From positions 4,092,001 through 4,156,000 of the forward strand of contig NZ_LT607412.1 in the NCBI RefSeq assembly GCF_900091455.1: a DNA stretch of 64,000 nucleotides. Direction: 5' to 3'. Shown piece by piece: positions 9,108 to 17,109 of the stretch (within the stretch, counting starts at the first letter, position 1; every line of letters starts with the position of its first letter). This stretch comes from Micromonospora coriariae (lineage in GTDB: Bacteria > Actinomycetota > Actinomycetes > Mycobacteriales > Micromonosporaceae). The notes beneath the pieces were generated by a model, which saw nothing but the letters and a program-made list of their open reading frames with translations, had not been told where the DNA came from and did no database searches. The translations under genes and the position numbers were made by a program.

Positions 9108-10504
9108 TGCCCACTCCGCTACTGGCGGCCGGCCCCACGGCCGGCCTGCCCGACCTGCAACTGATCGTCTTCGCGGCCGGCCTGGTGGTGCTGGCCGGCC
9201 TGATCGCGATGACCGAGGCGGCGCTCGCCGCGGTCTCCCCGGCTCGGGCCGCCGAGCTGGCCAGGGACGGCGTGCGCGGCGCCCGTACCCTGCAGACCGT
9301 CGCCGCCGACGTGGTCCGGCACCTCAATCTGCTCCTGCTGTTGCGGCTGCTCGCCGAGCTGACCGCCACCACGCTGGTGGCGCTGGTCGCGGTGGACACC
9401 TTCGGCGCCGGCTGGCGGGCCGCGCTGGTCACCGCCGGCGCGATGACCGTGGTCAGCTTCGTGGTGGTCGGGGTCGCTCCGCGCACCATCGGCCGGCAGC
9501 ACGCGTACGCCGTGGGGCGGGCGGTGGCGCCGCTGGTCCGCTGGCTGGGCCGGGCGCTCAACCCGCTCGCGTCGCTGCTCATCCTCATCGGCAACGCGGT
9601 CACCCCGGGGCGCGGCTTCCGGGAGGGGCCGTTCGCCACCCAGGTGGAGCTGCGCGAGCTGGTCGACCTGGCCGAGCAGCGCGGCGTGGTCGAGCACGGC
9701 GAGCGGCAGATGATCCACTCGGTCTTCGCCCTCGGCGACACCATCGCCCGCGAGGTGATGGTGCCGCGTACCGAGATGGTGTGGATCGAGGAGGGCAAGA
9801 CCCTCGCGCAGGCGCTGGCGCTGTTCCTGCGGTCCGGTTTCTCCCGCATCCCGGTGATCGGCGAGAGCGTCGACGACGTGCTGGGTGTGCTCTACCTCAA
9901 GGACCTGATCCGACGGTCCCGGGGCGGTGACCCGGACGCCGAGCAGTTGCCGGTGGCCGAGCTGATGCGGCCGGCCACCTTCGTGCCGGAGTCCAAGCCG
10001 GTCGACGACCTGCTGTCGGAGATGCAGGCCGCCCGCAACCACCTGGTCATCGTCGTCGACGAGTACGGCGGCACCGGCGGCCTGGTCACGATCGAGGACA
10101 TCCTGGAGGAAATCGTCGGTGAGATCACCGACGAGTACGATGTCGAACGCCCGCCGGTCGAACGCCTGGCGGACTCCGCCGTGCGGGTCACCGCCCGCCT
10201 GCCGGTGGAGAATCTGGGCGAGCTGTTCGACACGGACCTGCCCACCGATGAGGTGGAGACGGTCGGCGGCCTGCTCGCCCAGTCGCTGGGGCGGGTGCCG
10301 ATCCCCGGAGCGCAGGCCGAGGTGGCCGGCCTCCGGCTGGTCGCCGAGGGCACCACCGGCCGGCGCAACCGCATAGACACCGTTCTGGTCAGCCGGGTGG
10401 AACCGGGCGACGAGCAGGACACCGCGGGGCGTGGCGAGCACGCCGGCCCCGGGGACGACCAGGACCACTATCGAGACGAGGAGAGGCAACCCGCCGATGC
10501 CTGA
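9107..10504 (+). CDS. CNNM/HlyC-type membrane protein with CBS pair
   Basis: Predicted 465 aa. The N-terminal CNNM (DUF21) region has about four hydrophobic helices in residues 15-155. It is followed by the CBS-pair entry MIHSVFALGDTIAREVMVPRTEMV and LVIVVDEYGGTGGLVTIEDILEEIVGEI, and a C-terminal CorC_HlyC domain. The family (YfjD/CorC/HlyC, often named hemolysin) is now linked to magnesium/cobalt efflux. The ATG overlaps the ybeY stop as TGATG; a GTG 3 nt earlier is the alternative start. Confidence 0.9.
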   Translation: MPTPLLAAGPTAGLPDLQLIVFAAGLVVLAGLIAMTEAALAAVSPARAAELARDGVRGARTLQTVAADVVRHLNLLLLLRLLAELTATTLVALVAVDTFGAGWRAALVTAGAMTVVSFVVVGVAPRTIGRQHAYAVGRAVAPLVRWLGRALNPLASLLILIGNAVTPGRGFREGPFATQVELRELVDLAEQRGVVEHGERQMIHSVFALGDTIAREVMVPRTEMVWIEEGKTLAQALALFLRSGFSRIPVIGESVDDVLGVLYLKDLIRRSRGGDPDAEQLPVAELMRPATFVPESKPVDDLLSEMQAARNHLVIVVDEYGGTGGLVTIEDILEEIVGEITDEYDVERPPVERLADSAVRVTARLPVENLGELFDTDLPTDEVETVGGLLAQSLGRVPIPGAQAEVAGLRLVAEGTTGRRNRIDTVLVSRVEPGDEQDTAGRGEHAGPGDDQDHYRDEERQPADA

Positions 10505-10883
10505 CACACCCGCCGCGCACGCCGCCCGGCCCACCCCCACCGCGCCGGGCCCGCTGAGCGCCGAGGACGGCAAGCTGGTCGTCCTGGCCCGGGGAGCCCG
10601 TGGGCGGGTCGGTGCCGTCGAGGGCGCCGCGGTCCGGGACCAGGATGGCCGCACGTACGCGGCGGCCAGCGTCGCGCTGCCCTCACTGACCCTCACGGCG
10701 TTGCAGCTGGCGGTGGCCTCGGCCGTGGCGGCCGGGGCGAGCCGGCTGGAGGCGGCGGTGGTGGTGACCGAGGCGTCGACGCTGGACGGCGCCGGGCATG
10801 CCGCGGTGCGTGACCTCGCCGTGGACGCGCCGATCCACGTGGCGGCGCCGGACGGCACCGTGCTCGGCACGGTGACCCAGTGA
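10497..10883 (+). CDS. Cytidine deaminase-like protein lacking catalytic residues
   Basis: Predicted 128 aa. The layout EDGKLVVLARGARGR, EGAAVRDQDGRTYAAASVALPSLTLTALQLAVASAVAAGAS, then AAVVVTE, follows the fold of small cytidine deaminases. The HAE and PCxxC zinc and catalytic motifs are absent, and the protein contains no cysteine at all, so it cannot be a zinc deaminase. Similar genes sit before era in other actinobacteria and are often labelled cytidine deaminase. The start has a clear GAGGAGAGG site. Its stop overlaps the era GTG, so the two are translationally coupled. A structural or regulatory role in ribosome assembly is only an inference from this position. Confidence 0.75.
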   Translation: MPDTPAAHAARPTPTAPGPLSAEDGKLVVLARGARGRVGAVEGAAVRDQDGRTYAAASVALPSLTLTALQLAVASAVAAGASRLEAAVVVTEASTLDGAGHAAVRDLAVDAPIHVAAPDGTVLGTVTQ

Positions 10884-11785
10884 CCCCCGTCCAGGATCCG
10901 GACGGTCGCCCGTACCGGGCCGGGTTCGGCTGCTTCGTCGGCCGGCCCAACGCCGGCAAGTCCACGCTGACCAACGCCATCATCGGCACCAAGATCGCGA
11001 TCACCTCGAACAAGCCGCAGACCACCCGGCACGTCATCCGGGCCGTGCTGCACCGGCCCGAGTCGCAGCTGGTCCTGGTCGACACGCCGGGCCTGCACCG
11101 CCCCCGTACGCTGCTCGGCGAGCGCCTCAACGACCTGGTGCGATCCACCTGGACCGAGGTCGACGTGATCGGCCTGTGCATCCCGGCCGATGAGCCGGTC
11201 GGGCGCGGCGACCGCTTCATCACGGGTGAGCTGGCCGGGTTGAAGGCGACCGTGCTGGCGGTGGTCACCAAGACCGACCTCGTGGACAAGCGCCGACTGG
11301 CGGAGCAGTTGCTCGCGGTCAGCAAGATGGGCGAGTTCGCCGAGATCGTGCCGGTGAGCGCGGTCTCCGGCCACCAGGTGGACACCCTGGTCGACGTGAT
11401 GACCAGCTACCTGCCGCCGTCGCCGCAGCTCTACCCGGACGACATGCTGACCGACGACCCGGAGCAGGTGCTGGTCGCGGAGCTGATCCGGGAGGCGGCC
11501 CTGGAAGGGGTCCGTGACGAGCTGCCGCACTCCATCGCCGTGGTGGTGGAGGAGATGATCCCCGAGGGTCAGGTCATGAAGATCTACGCCGACCTGTACG
11601 TGGAACGGCCCAGCCAGAAGGCGATCGTGCTCGGTCACAAGGCGAGTCGGCTCAAGGAGGTCGGCACCACCGCCCGCAAGCAGATCGAGGAACTGCTCGG
11701 CAGCCGGGTCTACCTGGACCTGCACGTGCGGGTGGCGAAGGACTGGCAGCGCGACCCGAAACAGCTGCGCAAGCTGGGCTTCTGA
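10880..11785 (+). CDS. era: GTPase Era
   Basis: Predicted 301 aa, typical Era length. The G domain has G1 GRPNAGKST (residues 21-29), G3 DTPG (68-71) and G4 TKTD (130-133). The C-terminal KH domain covers about residues 220-301 with EGQVMKIYADLYVERPSQKAI and GHKASRLKEVG. Era binds the 3' end of 16S rRNA and helps assemble the 30S subunit. Its neighbours ybeY and phoH act on the same particle. GTG overlaps the preceding stop (GTGA). Confidence 0.96.
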   Translation: MTPVQDPDGRPYRAGFGCFVGRPNAGKSTLTNAIIGTKIAITSNKPQTTRHVIRAVLHRPESQLVLVDTPGLHRPRTLLGERLNDLVRSTWTEVDVIGLCIPADEPVGRGDRFITGELAGLKATVLAVVTKTDLVDKRRLAEQLLAVSKMGEFAEIVPVSAVSGHQVDTLVDVMTSYLPPSPQLYPDDMLTDDPEQVLVAELIREAALEGVRDELPHSIAVVVEEMIPEGQVMKIYADLYVERPSQKAIVLGHKASRLKEVGTTARKQIEELLGSRVYLDLHVRVAKDWQRDPKQLRKLGF

Positions 11786-11793
11786 TCGACGCA

Positions 11794-11824
11794 CCGGTCC
11801 GGCCGGGCTTTCCGGTCGGACCGG
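11794..11824 (+). terminator. Stem-loop after era
   Basis: A 13-bp stem (11794-11806 with 11812-11824, one G-T wobble) with loop GCTTT begins 9 nt after the era stop. No T tract follows, as is usual for actinobacterial terminators. The rest of the gap to 11951 contains a TTGACA at 11868-11873 without a convincing -10. Confidence 0.5.
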
Positions 11825-11951
11825 GGCACATGATCACCTTCGGTCGGGCACGGGGCGAAATTCACGTTTGACAGGGGCGACCGCCGTTTGGCGGCGCGGC
11901 CGCGAAGGGTAGGGGAAGTACGCCCGGCGTCCCCGACCCAGATGCAGGCTG

Positions 11952-13064
11952 ATGCGCAACAGATACCTCGATCTGCTCCGGTTCCTCGCCATCGTCCGGG
12001 TGGTCGTCTACCACGTCACCGGGTGGGCGACCCTCACTCTCGTCTTCCCGGCCATGTCGGTGATGTTCGCGCTGGCCGGCTCGCTGATGGCCGCCTCGCT
12101 GACCCGCAGCGGACCGGCTGCGGTCGGCCGCCGGCTGCGGCGGTTGCTTCCGTCGCTGTGGGTGGTGGCGGTGATCTTCGTGCCGGCCATGCTGCTCACC
12201 GGGCTGCCGGCGTCCTTCCGGCTGCTGCTGTGGCTGTTCCCGATCGCCGATCCACCGGCCAACCACTGGGGTGCCCTGGCGCTGAGCGTCATCTGGTACC
12301 TGCGCGACTACCTCTGGTTCGTGCTCGCCTCGCCGATCGCGTTCTGGCTGTTCCGGCGAGCCCCGCTGCCCACTCTGCTCGCCCCGTACCTCCTGCTGGT
12401 GGCGATCGAGACCGGGATCTACCCGGCGCCGCCGGTGCTGCGCGAGTTCGGGCTCTACTTCGGCGCGTGGCTGCTCGGCTTCGCCCACCACGCCGGGATG
12501 CTGCGCCGCCTCGCCGGTCGGGTGCTCTACCCGGTGGCGCTGGCGCTCGCGGTCGGCGGCGGGGCCTGGATCGTCGCGCATCCGGGCCCACGCGGGTACG
12601 ACCTCAACGACAACCACCTCGGCAACGCCCTCTGGTCCGCCGCGTTCATCCTGATCGTGCTGGGTCGGGCACCGGCGGGGATCGCCTGGTTGGGCCGTAG
12701 TCGGCTGGCCGACCGCACGGTGACCGTGGTCAATCGGCGGGCGCTCACCGTCTACCTCTGGCACATGCCGTTCGTGGTGGCGCTCACCCCGCTGGTGGAC
12801 GTGGTCGGCTGGTCCCACCAGGACCCGCTGGGACTGGCCGTCCGGGTGCTGCTGGTCTTCGTGCTGGTGGGCCTGGTCGCCCTGGCCGTCGGCTGGGTCG
12901 AGGACGTCGCCGCCCGTCGCCGCCCGGAGCTGATCCCCGGTGGCCCGGCGGTCCGGTTGGGTGCCGAAGCGGCGGACGGTATCGGGGCGACCGTCGGACG
13001 AGCGGTGGTGCCGGCGCAGCGGACGGCCGGGGAGGCGGCCAGCGTCGAGGTCAACGCTCGCTGA
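11952..13064 (+). CDS. Acyltransferase 3-family integral membrane protein
   Basis: Predicted 370 aa with about ten hydrophobic segments. The N-terminus RYLDLLRFLAIVRVVVYHVTGW is the acyltransferase 3 (OafA/MdmB-like) opening: the catalytic-type His sits in VVYH, preceded by an LRFLAI(V)R block. Later blocks include WYLRDYLWFVLASPI and LTVYLWHMPFVV. Such enzymes transfer acyl groups to sugars, peptidoglycan or antibiotics; the acceptor is unknown. The last 50 residues are a non-membrane tail. Its 3' end overlaps the convergent lipoprotein gene by 14 bp. Confidence 0.85.
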   Translation: MRNRYLDLLRFLAIVRVVVYHVTGWATLTLVFPAMSVMFALAGSLMAASLTRSGPAAVGRRLRRLLPSLWVVAVIFVPAMLLTGLPASFRLLLWLFPIADPPANHWGALALSVIWYLRDYLWFVLASPIAFWLFRRAPLPTLLAPYLLLVAIETGIYPAPPVLREFGLYFGAWLLGFAHHAGMLRRLAGRVLYPVALALAVGGGAWIVAHPGPRGYDLNDNHLGNALWSAAFILIVLGRAPAGIAWLGRSRLADRTVTVVNRRALTVYLWHMPFVVALTPLVDVVGWSHQDPLGLAVRVLLVFVLVGLVALAVGWVEDVAARRRPELIPGGPAVRLGAEAADGIGATVGRAVVPAQRTAGEAASVEVNAR

Positions 13065-13860
13065 TCGTGAGGTTGCCGCTGTCGGCCGAGCCGTCGAGCA
13101 CCAGGGACGCCGCTGGGTTGTCGGCGACGGTGACCGTCTCGTCGCCCGAGTCGGCGTTGGACCGGACCCGGTAGCTGCCCTGTGGCACCACAAGCGTGAC
13201 GTCACCGCTGGAGGCGTGGACCCGGGCCGAGGCGGGCTTGTCCAGTTCCACGTTGACATTGCCCGAGCTGGCCTCGGCGTCGACCGTGCCGCCCAGCCGC
13301 CGTGCGGTGATGTCTCCCGACGAGGCGCGTAGCCGTACCGCCGCGGCGGCCTCGTTCACCTCGATGTTGCCGGAGCGGGCCTCCACCCCGACGGCGCCCG
13401 ACGCACCGGAGATCCGCACGTCGCCCGAGCTCACCTGTAGCTCCACTGTGCCAACCCGGCTCAGCTCGACGTTGCCGGAGCTGGTCTCGCCCTGCACGGC
13501 CACGCCCTCCGGCACCGTCACCTCGTAGGAGATGCTGCACTGCGAGCCGCAGTCGGTGTCCAGCACCAGCTCGCTGCCCTCGATCTCGTACCTGGCGTTG
13601 TCCGGTTCGCCGCCCTGGTAGCGCACCACCCGCTTGATCCGGGCCTGCCCGGCCGGGCCGGTGCCCCGGACCACCACGTCGCCAGAGCCCCCCTGCACCC
13701 GGATCGCGGTGATCTTCACCGTCTCGGTGTCGTCGTAGTCGAGCCGGCGGAAGGACAGGTTGTCGCACCCGGCGAGCAGGATGAGGGCGGTGGTCAGCCC
13801 CAGCGCGATGGGGGCGGCGGCGCGACGGCGGAGGTCGGCGGTGGTCTGGTGCAGTGCCAT
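13051..13860 (-). CDS. DUF4097-type beta-helical lipoprotein
   Basis: Predicted 269 aa. A signal peptide ends in the lipobox LLAGC (about residue 32), so it should be anchored outside the membrane. The remainder is built of repeated SSGDV/SSGNVEV-type units (e.g. VELQVSSGDVRISGASGAVGVEARSGNIEV), the signature of the DUF4097/DUF2807 putative adhesin beta-helix. The function of these proteins is not established. TAGCGT 7 nt before the ATG suggests a leaderless mRNA. It is convergent with, and overlaps, the acyltransferase gene. Confidence 0.85.
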   Translation of the reverse strand: MALHQTTADLRRRAAAPIALGLTTALILLAGCDNLSFRRLDYDDTETVKITAIRVQGGSGDVVVRGTGPAGQARIKRVVRYQGGEPDNARYEIEGSELVLDTDCGSQCSISYEVTVPEGVAVQGETSSGNVELSRVGTVELQVSSGDVRISGASGAVGVEARSGNIEVNEAAAAVRLRASSGDITARRLGGTVDAEASSGNVNVELDKPASARVHASSGDVTLVVPQGSYRVRSNADSGDETVTVADNPAASLVLDGSADSGNLTISER

Positions 13861-13867
13861 GGCGAGC

Positions 13868-13873
13868 ACGCTA
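13868..13873 (-). promoter_or_regulatory. -10 box TAGCGT of the DUF4097-type gene
   Basis: On the minus strand TAGCGT is followed by 7 nt and the ATG at 13860, with no ribosome site. Confidence 0.5.
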
Positions 13874-13962
13874 CGGCCGGTCACCGGCCCGCCGCATCGG
13901 GGTTCCTCCGCGCATCCACCCCGAGCCGACCCTGATTTCACACCCCGAGGGAGAATGGTCCG

Positions 13963-14838
13963 ATGGCCGGGTACCGCCGACAGCTCTACCGCGACGACGC
14001 GGTGGTGCTGCGCGTGCAGAAGCTCGGCGAGTCCGACCGGATCATCACCCTGCTGACCCGCCGGCACGGCCGGCTGCGTGCGGTGGCCCGAGGGATCCGT
14101 CGCACCACAAGCAAGTTCGGTGCCCGGCTGGAGCCGTTCGGCCACGTCGATCTCCAGCTCGCCGGTGACCCGAAGGGCAACCTGGGCAGCTCGCTGCACA
14201 CCGTCAGCCAGGTCGAGGGCATCGACCTGTACGGCAAGCGGTTCCTCGGGGACTATCCCCGCTACACGGCGGCCAGCGCGATCGCCGAGACCGCCGAGCG
14301 GCTGACCCCGGTGGAGCGGGAGCCGTCGCTGCGCCTGTTCCAGCTCACCGTGGGCGCGTTGAAGGCGCTGTCCCGGGGCGAGCACGCCACCACCCTGGTG
14401 CTCGACGCGTACCTGCTGCGCGGGATGGCCCTCGCGGGCTGGGCGCCGGCGTTGATCGCGTGCGCGGTCTGCGGCACGCCGGGGCGGCACAGGGCGTTCT
14501 CCGTGCCGGCCGGCGGCGCGGTCTGCCCGGATTGTCGGCCGCCCGGCGCGGCCCATCCCGCGCCGGCCACCATCGATCTGATGTCCGCGCTGACCACCGG
14601 CGACTGGGTGATCGCCGACGCCACCGAGGCCGGCGTACGCCGGGAGTGCAGTGGGCTGGTGGCGGCTCACCTGCAGTGGCACCTGGAACGCGCGCTACGC
14701 TCGCTGCCGCTGGTCGACCGGGGTCCCTCGGCGGCCGGCGCGGTCCCGCCGCCGGGCGGCGCGGGGGCCGCGACGCTCCGGCCGCACGGCGACGTGGAGG
14801 CCGGGGCGGACGGCGCGAGCAGGGAGAGAGCCGAGTGA
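13963..14838 (+). CDS. recO: DNA repair protein RecO
   Basis: Predicted 291 aa. The N-terminal OB domain begins [24 protein letters not shown] and contains [21 protein letters not shown]. The C-terminal domain carries a four-cysteine zinc site at C167, C170, C188 and C191 (CAVC...CPDC). RecO loads RecA onto SSB-coated DNA in the RecFOR pathway. The final 40 residues are low-complexity and not part of the family core. Its TGA overlaps the GTG of uppS, and recO-uppS coupling is standard in actinobacteria. Confidence 0.94.
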   Translation: MAGYRRQLYRDDAVVLRVQKLGESDRIITLLTRRHGRLRAVARGIRRTTSKFGARLEPFGHVDLQLAGDPKGNLGSSLHTVSQVEGIDLYGKRFLGDYPRYTAASAIAETAERLTPVEREPSLRLFQLTVGALKALSRGEHATTLVLDAYLLRGMALAGWAPALIACAVCGTPGRHRAFSVPAGGAVCPDCRPPGAAHPAPATIDLMSALTTGDWVIADATEAGVRRECSGLVAAHLQWHLERALRSLPLVDRGPSAAGAVPPPGGAGAATLRPHGDVEAGADGASRERAE

Positions 14839-15647
14839 TCCGATCGATGAGGGCCGGCCGGCGTGAGCCGGTGCCGCCGACACCGCACCCGTCGGGCGCC
14901 CGGCCGCCGGCGCTGCCCGGCGAGGCGGTGCCGAAGCACGTCGCCGTGGTGATGGACGGCAACGGCCGGTGGGCCAAGGAGCGCGGGCTGCCCCGCACCA
15001 AGGGCCACGAGGCGGGGGAGCACAGCCTCTTCGACACCATCGAGGGTGCCATCGAGATGGGCATTCCGTACCTGTCGGCGTACGCGTTCTCCACCGAGAA
15101 CTGGCGGCGCTCGCCGGACGAGGTCCGGTTCCTGATGGGGTTCAACCGGGATGTCATCCGCCGTCGCCGCGACCAGCTGGTTGAACTCGGTGTCCGGGTG
15201 GTCTGGTCGGGCCGGCCCGGGCGGTTGTGGAAGAGCGTCATCTCCGAGTTGCAGACCGCCGAGGAGATGTCCCGCGGCAACTCCACGCTGACCCTGCAGT
15301 TCTGCGTCAACTACGGCGGGCAGGCGGAGATCGGCGACGCCGCCGCCGCGATCGCCCGCGACGTGGCGGCCGGGCGGCTGGACCCGGCGAAGGTCACCGA
15401 GAAGACCGTGGCGAAGTACCTCTACCACCCGGAGATCCCGGAGGTGGACCTGTTCCTGCGCCCCTCCGGGGAGGAGCGCATCTCCAACTTCCTGCTGTGG
15501 CAGACCGCGTACGCCGAGCTGGTCTTTCTGGACACGCTCTGGCCGGACTTCGACCGCCGTCACCTCTGGTACGCGTGCGAGCTGTACGCCCAGCGCGACC
15601 GGCGGTTCGGCGGCGCGCTGCCCAACCCGGTCGCCCCGGTGGGCTGA
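14835..15647 (+). CDS. uppS: Isoprenyl (polyprenyl) diphosphate synthase, UppS family
   Basis: Predicted 270 aa. The catalytic motif is [14 protein letters not shown] with D41 as the magnesium-binding aspartate. Substrate blocks are [16 protein letters not shown] and [16 protein letters not shown] (R209, R215). It condenses isopentenyl diphosphate units in cis, making the lipid carrier used for cell-wall precursors. A second cis-prenyltransferase is normal in actinobacteria, so the chain length (C50 decaprenyl or C55) cannot be fixed. The GTG overlaps the recO stop. The first 30 residues are a variable extension. Confidence 0.93.
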   Translation: MIRSMRAGRREPVPPTPHPSGARPPALPGEAVPKHVAVVMDGNGRWAKERGLPRTKGHEAGEHSLFDTIEGAIEMGIPYLSAYAFSTENWRRSPDEVRFLMGFNRDVIRRRRDQLVELGVRVVWSGRPGRLWKSVISELQTAEEMSRGNSTLTLQFCVNYGGQAEIGDAAAAIARDVAAGRLDPAKVTEKTVAKYLYHPEIPEVDLFLRPSGEERISNFLLWQTAYAELVFLDTLWPDFDRRHLWYACELYAQRDRRFGGALPNPVAPVG

Positions 15648-15716
15648 GCCGAGGCTTACCGGCACGTCACGCTGGGTATCACTGAAGTCAGGAGCCACTG
15701 ACGGAGGTGAACCCAC

Positions 15717-15902
15717 ATGATCCAGAAGCGCATCGCACAGTGGGCGGTGATGGCGATCGCGGTGCCGTTGGCCGCGGCCGGCGCCCGCCGACTCAGCCAC
15801 ACCCTGGAGGCCCGGCGTGGTCCCTCCGGGGTGAGCCGGCTGCTGACGAAGGGCGCGGACTTCATGCGCCCCCAGAAGGCCAAGCGCCGCCGGTTCTGGT
15901 AA
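15717..15902 (+). CDS. Small membrane protein, 61 aa
   Basis: A strong ribosome site GGAGGTGA precedes the ATG by 7 nt. The peptide has one hydrophobic stretch near the N-terminus (QWAVMAIAVPLAAAGARRL) and a basic, tryptophan-terminated tail (KAKRRRFW). I do not recognise a named family, but proteins of this type occur in related actinomycetes. A terminator follows immediately, so it is probably a short transcript of its own after uppS. Confidence 0.75.
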   Translation: MIQKRIAQWAVMAIAVPLAAAGARRLSHTLEARRGPSGVSRLLTKGADFMRPQKAKRRRFW

Positions 15903-15914
15903 GCCCGATCTCCA

Positions 15915-15946
15915 GGCGCCGCCCGCATTCGTGTGGGCGGCGCCTT
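15915..15946 (+). terminator. Intrinsic terminator with TTCG tetraloop
   Basis: The arms AGGCGCCGCCC and GGGCGGCGCCT pair perfectly over 11 bp. The inner bases extend the stem (including one G-T pair) to a TTCG loop at 15929-15932, and TTT follows. The remaining bases to 16077 hold only GTCGATCAAGCGGC (15972-15985), a 14-mer repeated at 53549, and G-rich sequence. Confidence 0.85.
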
Positions 15947-16077
15947 TCCCTGATCCATCGCCGACCTCCGTGTCGATCAAGCGGCGCGTGGGCGGGGGCG
16001 GGGGTGTGCGGTTGTTCTTCGGTGGTGGGGGGAGGGGCGCGAGTAGGGTCCGGAGGTGGCGGCACTTGGCGGTTGGG

Positions 16078-16311
16078 GTGGACGTGCGGGATCTCCGGTA
16101 CAAGATGATCATGGCGTTGAACGCGGCCGATCTGGGTGACCCGATCTGCGAGCAGGTGGCCGAGATCTGCGCGGAGATCGCCGAGCAGCACTGCGCCGAG
16201 TTCGGCCACACCCCCCAGCTGCGCACCGGCGAGATCGCCGAGCTGGCGACCGGGGACCCGGCCCTGACCTGGGCGCCGTCGCCCGCCGACACCGGGCAGC
16301 GTGCCTGGTGA
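16078..16311 (+). CDS. Small conserved-looking protein coupled to pirin gene
   Basis: A 77-aa product from GTG 16078; alternative in-frame starts are GTG 16084 or ATG 16105/16111. The core is helical with spaced Cys and His residues (CEQVAEICAEIAEQHCAEFGH), then TPQLRTGEIAELATGDPALTW. No family is recognised. The TGA overlaps the GTG of the pirin gene (GTGA), which supports that it is translated. The cysteines could bind a metal, but nothing proves it. Confidence 0.55.
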   Translation: MDVRDLRYKMIMALNAADLGDPICEQVAEICAEIAEQHCAEFGHTPQLRTGEIAELATGDPALTWAPSPADTGQRAW

Positions 16312-17069
16312 CCGCGCCCGCCCCGGCGGTCGACGTGCGCCGGGCCGAGGACCGCTTCGCCACCCGGATCTCCTGGCTGGACTCCAAGCACTCCTTCTCG
16401 TTCTCCCGGCACTACGACCCGGCCAACACCCACCACGGATTGCTGCTGGTCAACAACGACGACGTGGTCCGCCCGGGTGCCGGCTTCGAGACCCACCCGC
16501 ATCAGGACATGGAGATCGTCACCTGGGTGCTGCGCGGTTCCCTCGTGCACCAGGACTCGACCGGGCACTCCGGGGTGATCTATCCGGGGCTGGCCCAGCG
16601 GATGAGCGCCGGCACCGGCATCCTGCACTCGGAGAAGAACGACGCCTGGCGGCTCAACAACCAGGAGCCGCACAGCGACCCGGTGCACTTCGTGCAGATG
16701 TGGGTGCTCCCCGACGAGGAGGGTGTCGACCCCGGCTACGAGCAGCTGGAGATCGAGGACGAGCTGCTGCGCGGCGGCCTCGTGCCGGTCGCCTCCGGAA
16801 TGGAACGCTACGACGGCGCGTCCGCGATCCGGATCCGCAACCGGTACGCCACCCTGCACGCCGCCCGACTCGCCCCCGGCGACGAGGTCACCATCCCGGA
16901 CGCGCCCTACGTGCACCTGTACGTGCCCGACGGCACGGTGAACCTGGAGGGCAGCGGCCCGCTCGGCACCGGTGACGCGGTCCGGCTCACGATGACCGGC
17001 GGCCGTCGGGTCACCGCCGACGAGCCGGCCGAGATCCTCGTCTGGGAGATGCACGCCACCGTCGCCTGA
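16308..17069 (+). CDS. Pirin-family cupin protein
   Basis: Predicted 253 aa. Pirin N-terminal cupin features are present: HSFSFSRHYDPANTHHG, then FETHPHQDMEIVTWVLRGSLVHQDSTGH, which supplies the metal-binding His cluster (H-x-H plus E), and GTGILHSEKN. The C-terminal cupin is less conserved. Relatives include YhhW/YhaK-type proteins; some are quercetinases, others regulators, and the role is not predictable. It overlaps the preceding small gene and is convergent with gnd. Confidence 0.9.
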   Translation: MTAPAPAVDVRRAEDRFATRISWLDSKHSFSFSRHYDPANTHHGLLLVNNDDVVRPGAGFETHPHQDMEIVTWVLRGSLVHQDSTGHSGVIYPGLAQRMSAGTGILHSEKNDAWRLNNQEPHSDPVHFVQMWVLPDEEGVDPGYEQLEIEDELLRGGLVPVASGMERYDGASAIRIRNRYATLHAARLAPGDEVTIPDAPYVHLYVPDGTVNLEGSGPLGTGDAVRLTMTGGRRVTADEPAEILVWEMHATVA

Positions 17070-17109
17070 CCCCGACCCGGCGTCCGGGAGAGGGCCGGGC
17101 GACGCGTCG

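Noticed and set aside
15903..16077. tRNA or other structured RNA gene in the G-rich gap
   Set aside because: No cloverleaf, CCA-end or T-loop sequence; only the terminator and G-rich single-strand sequence.
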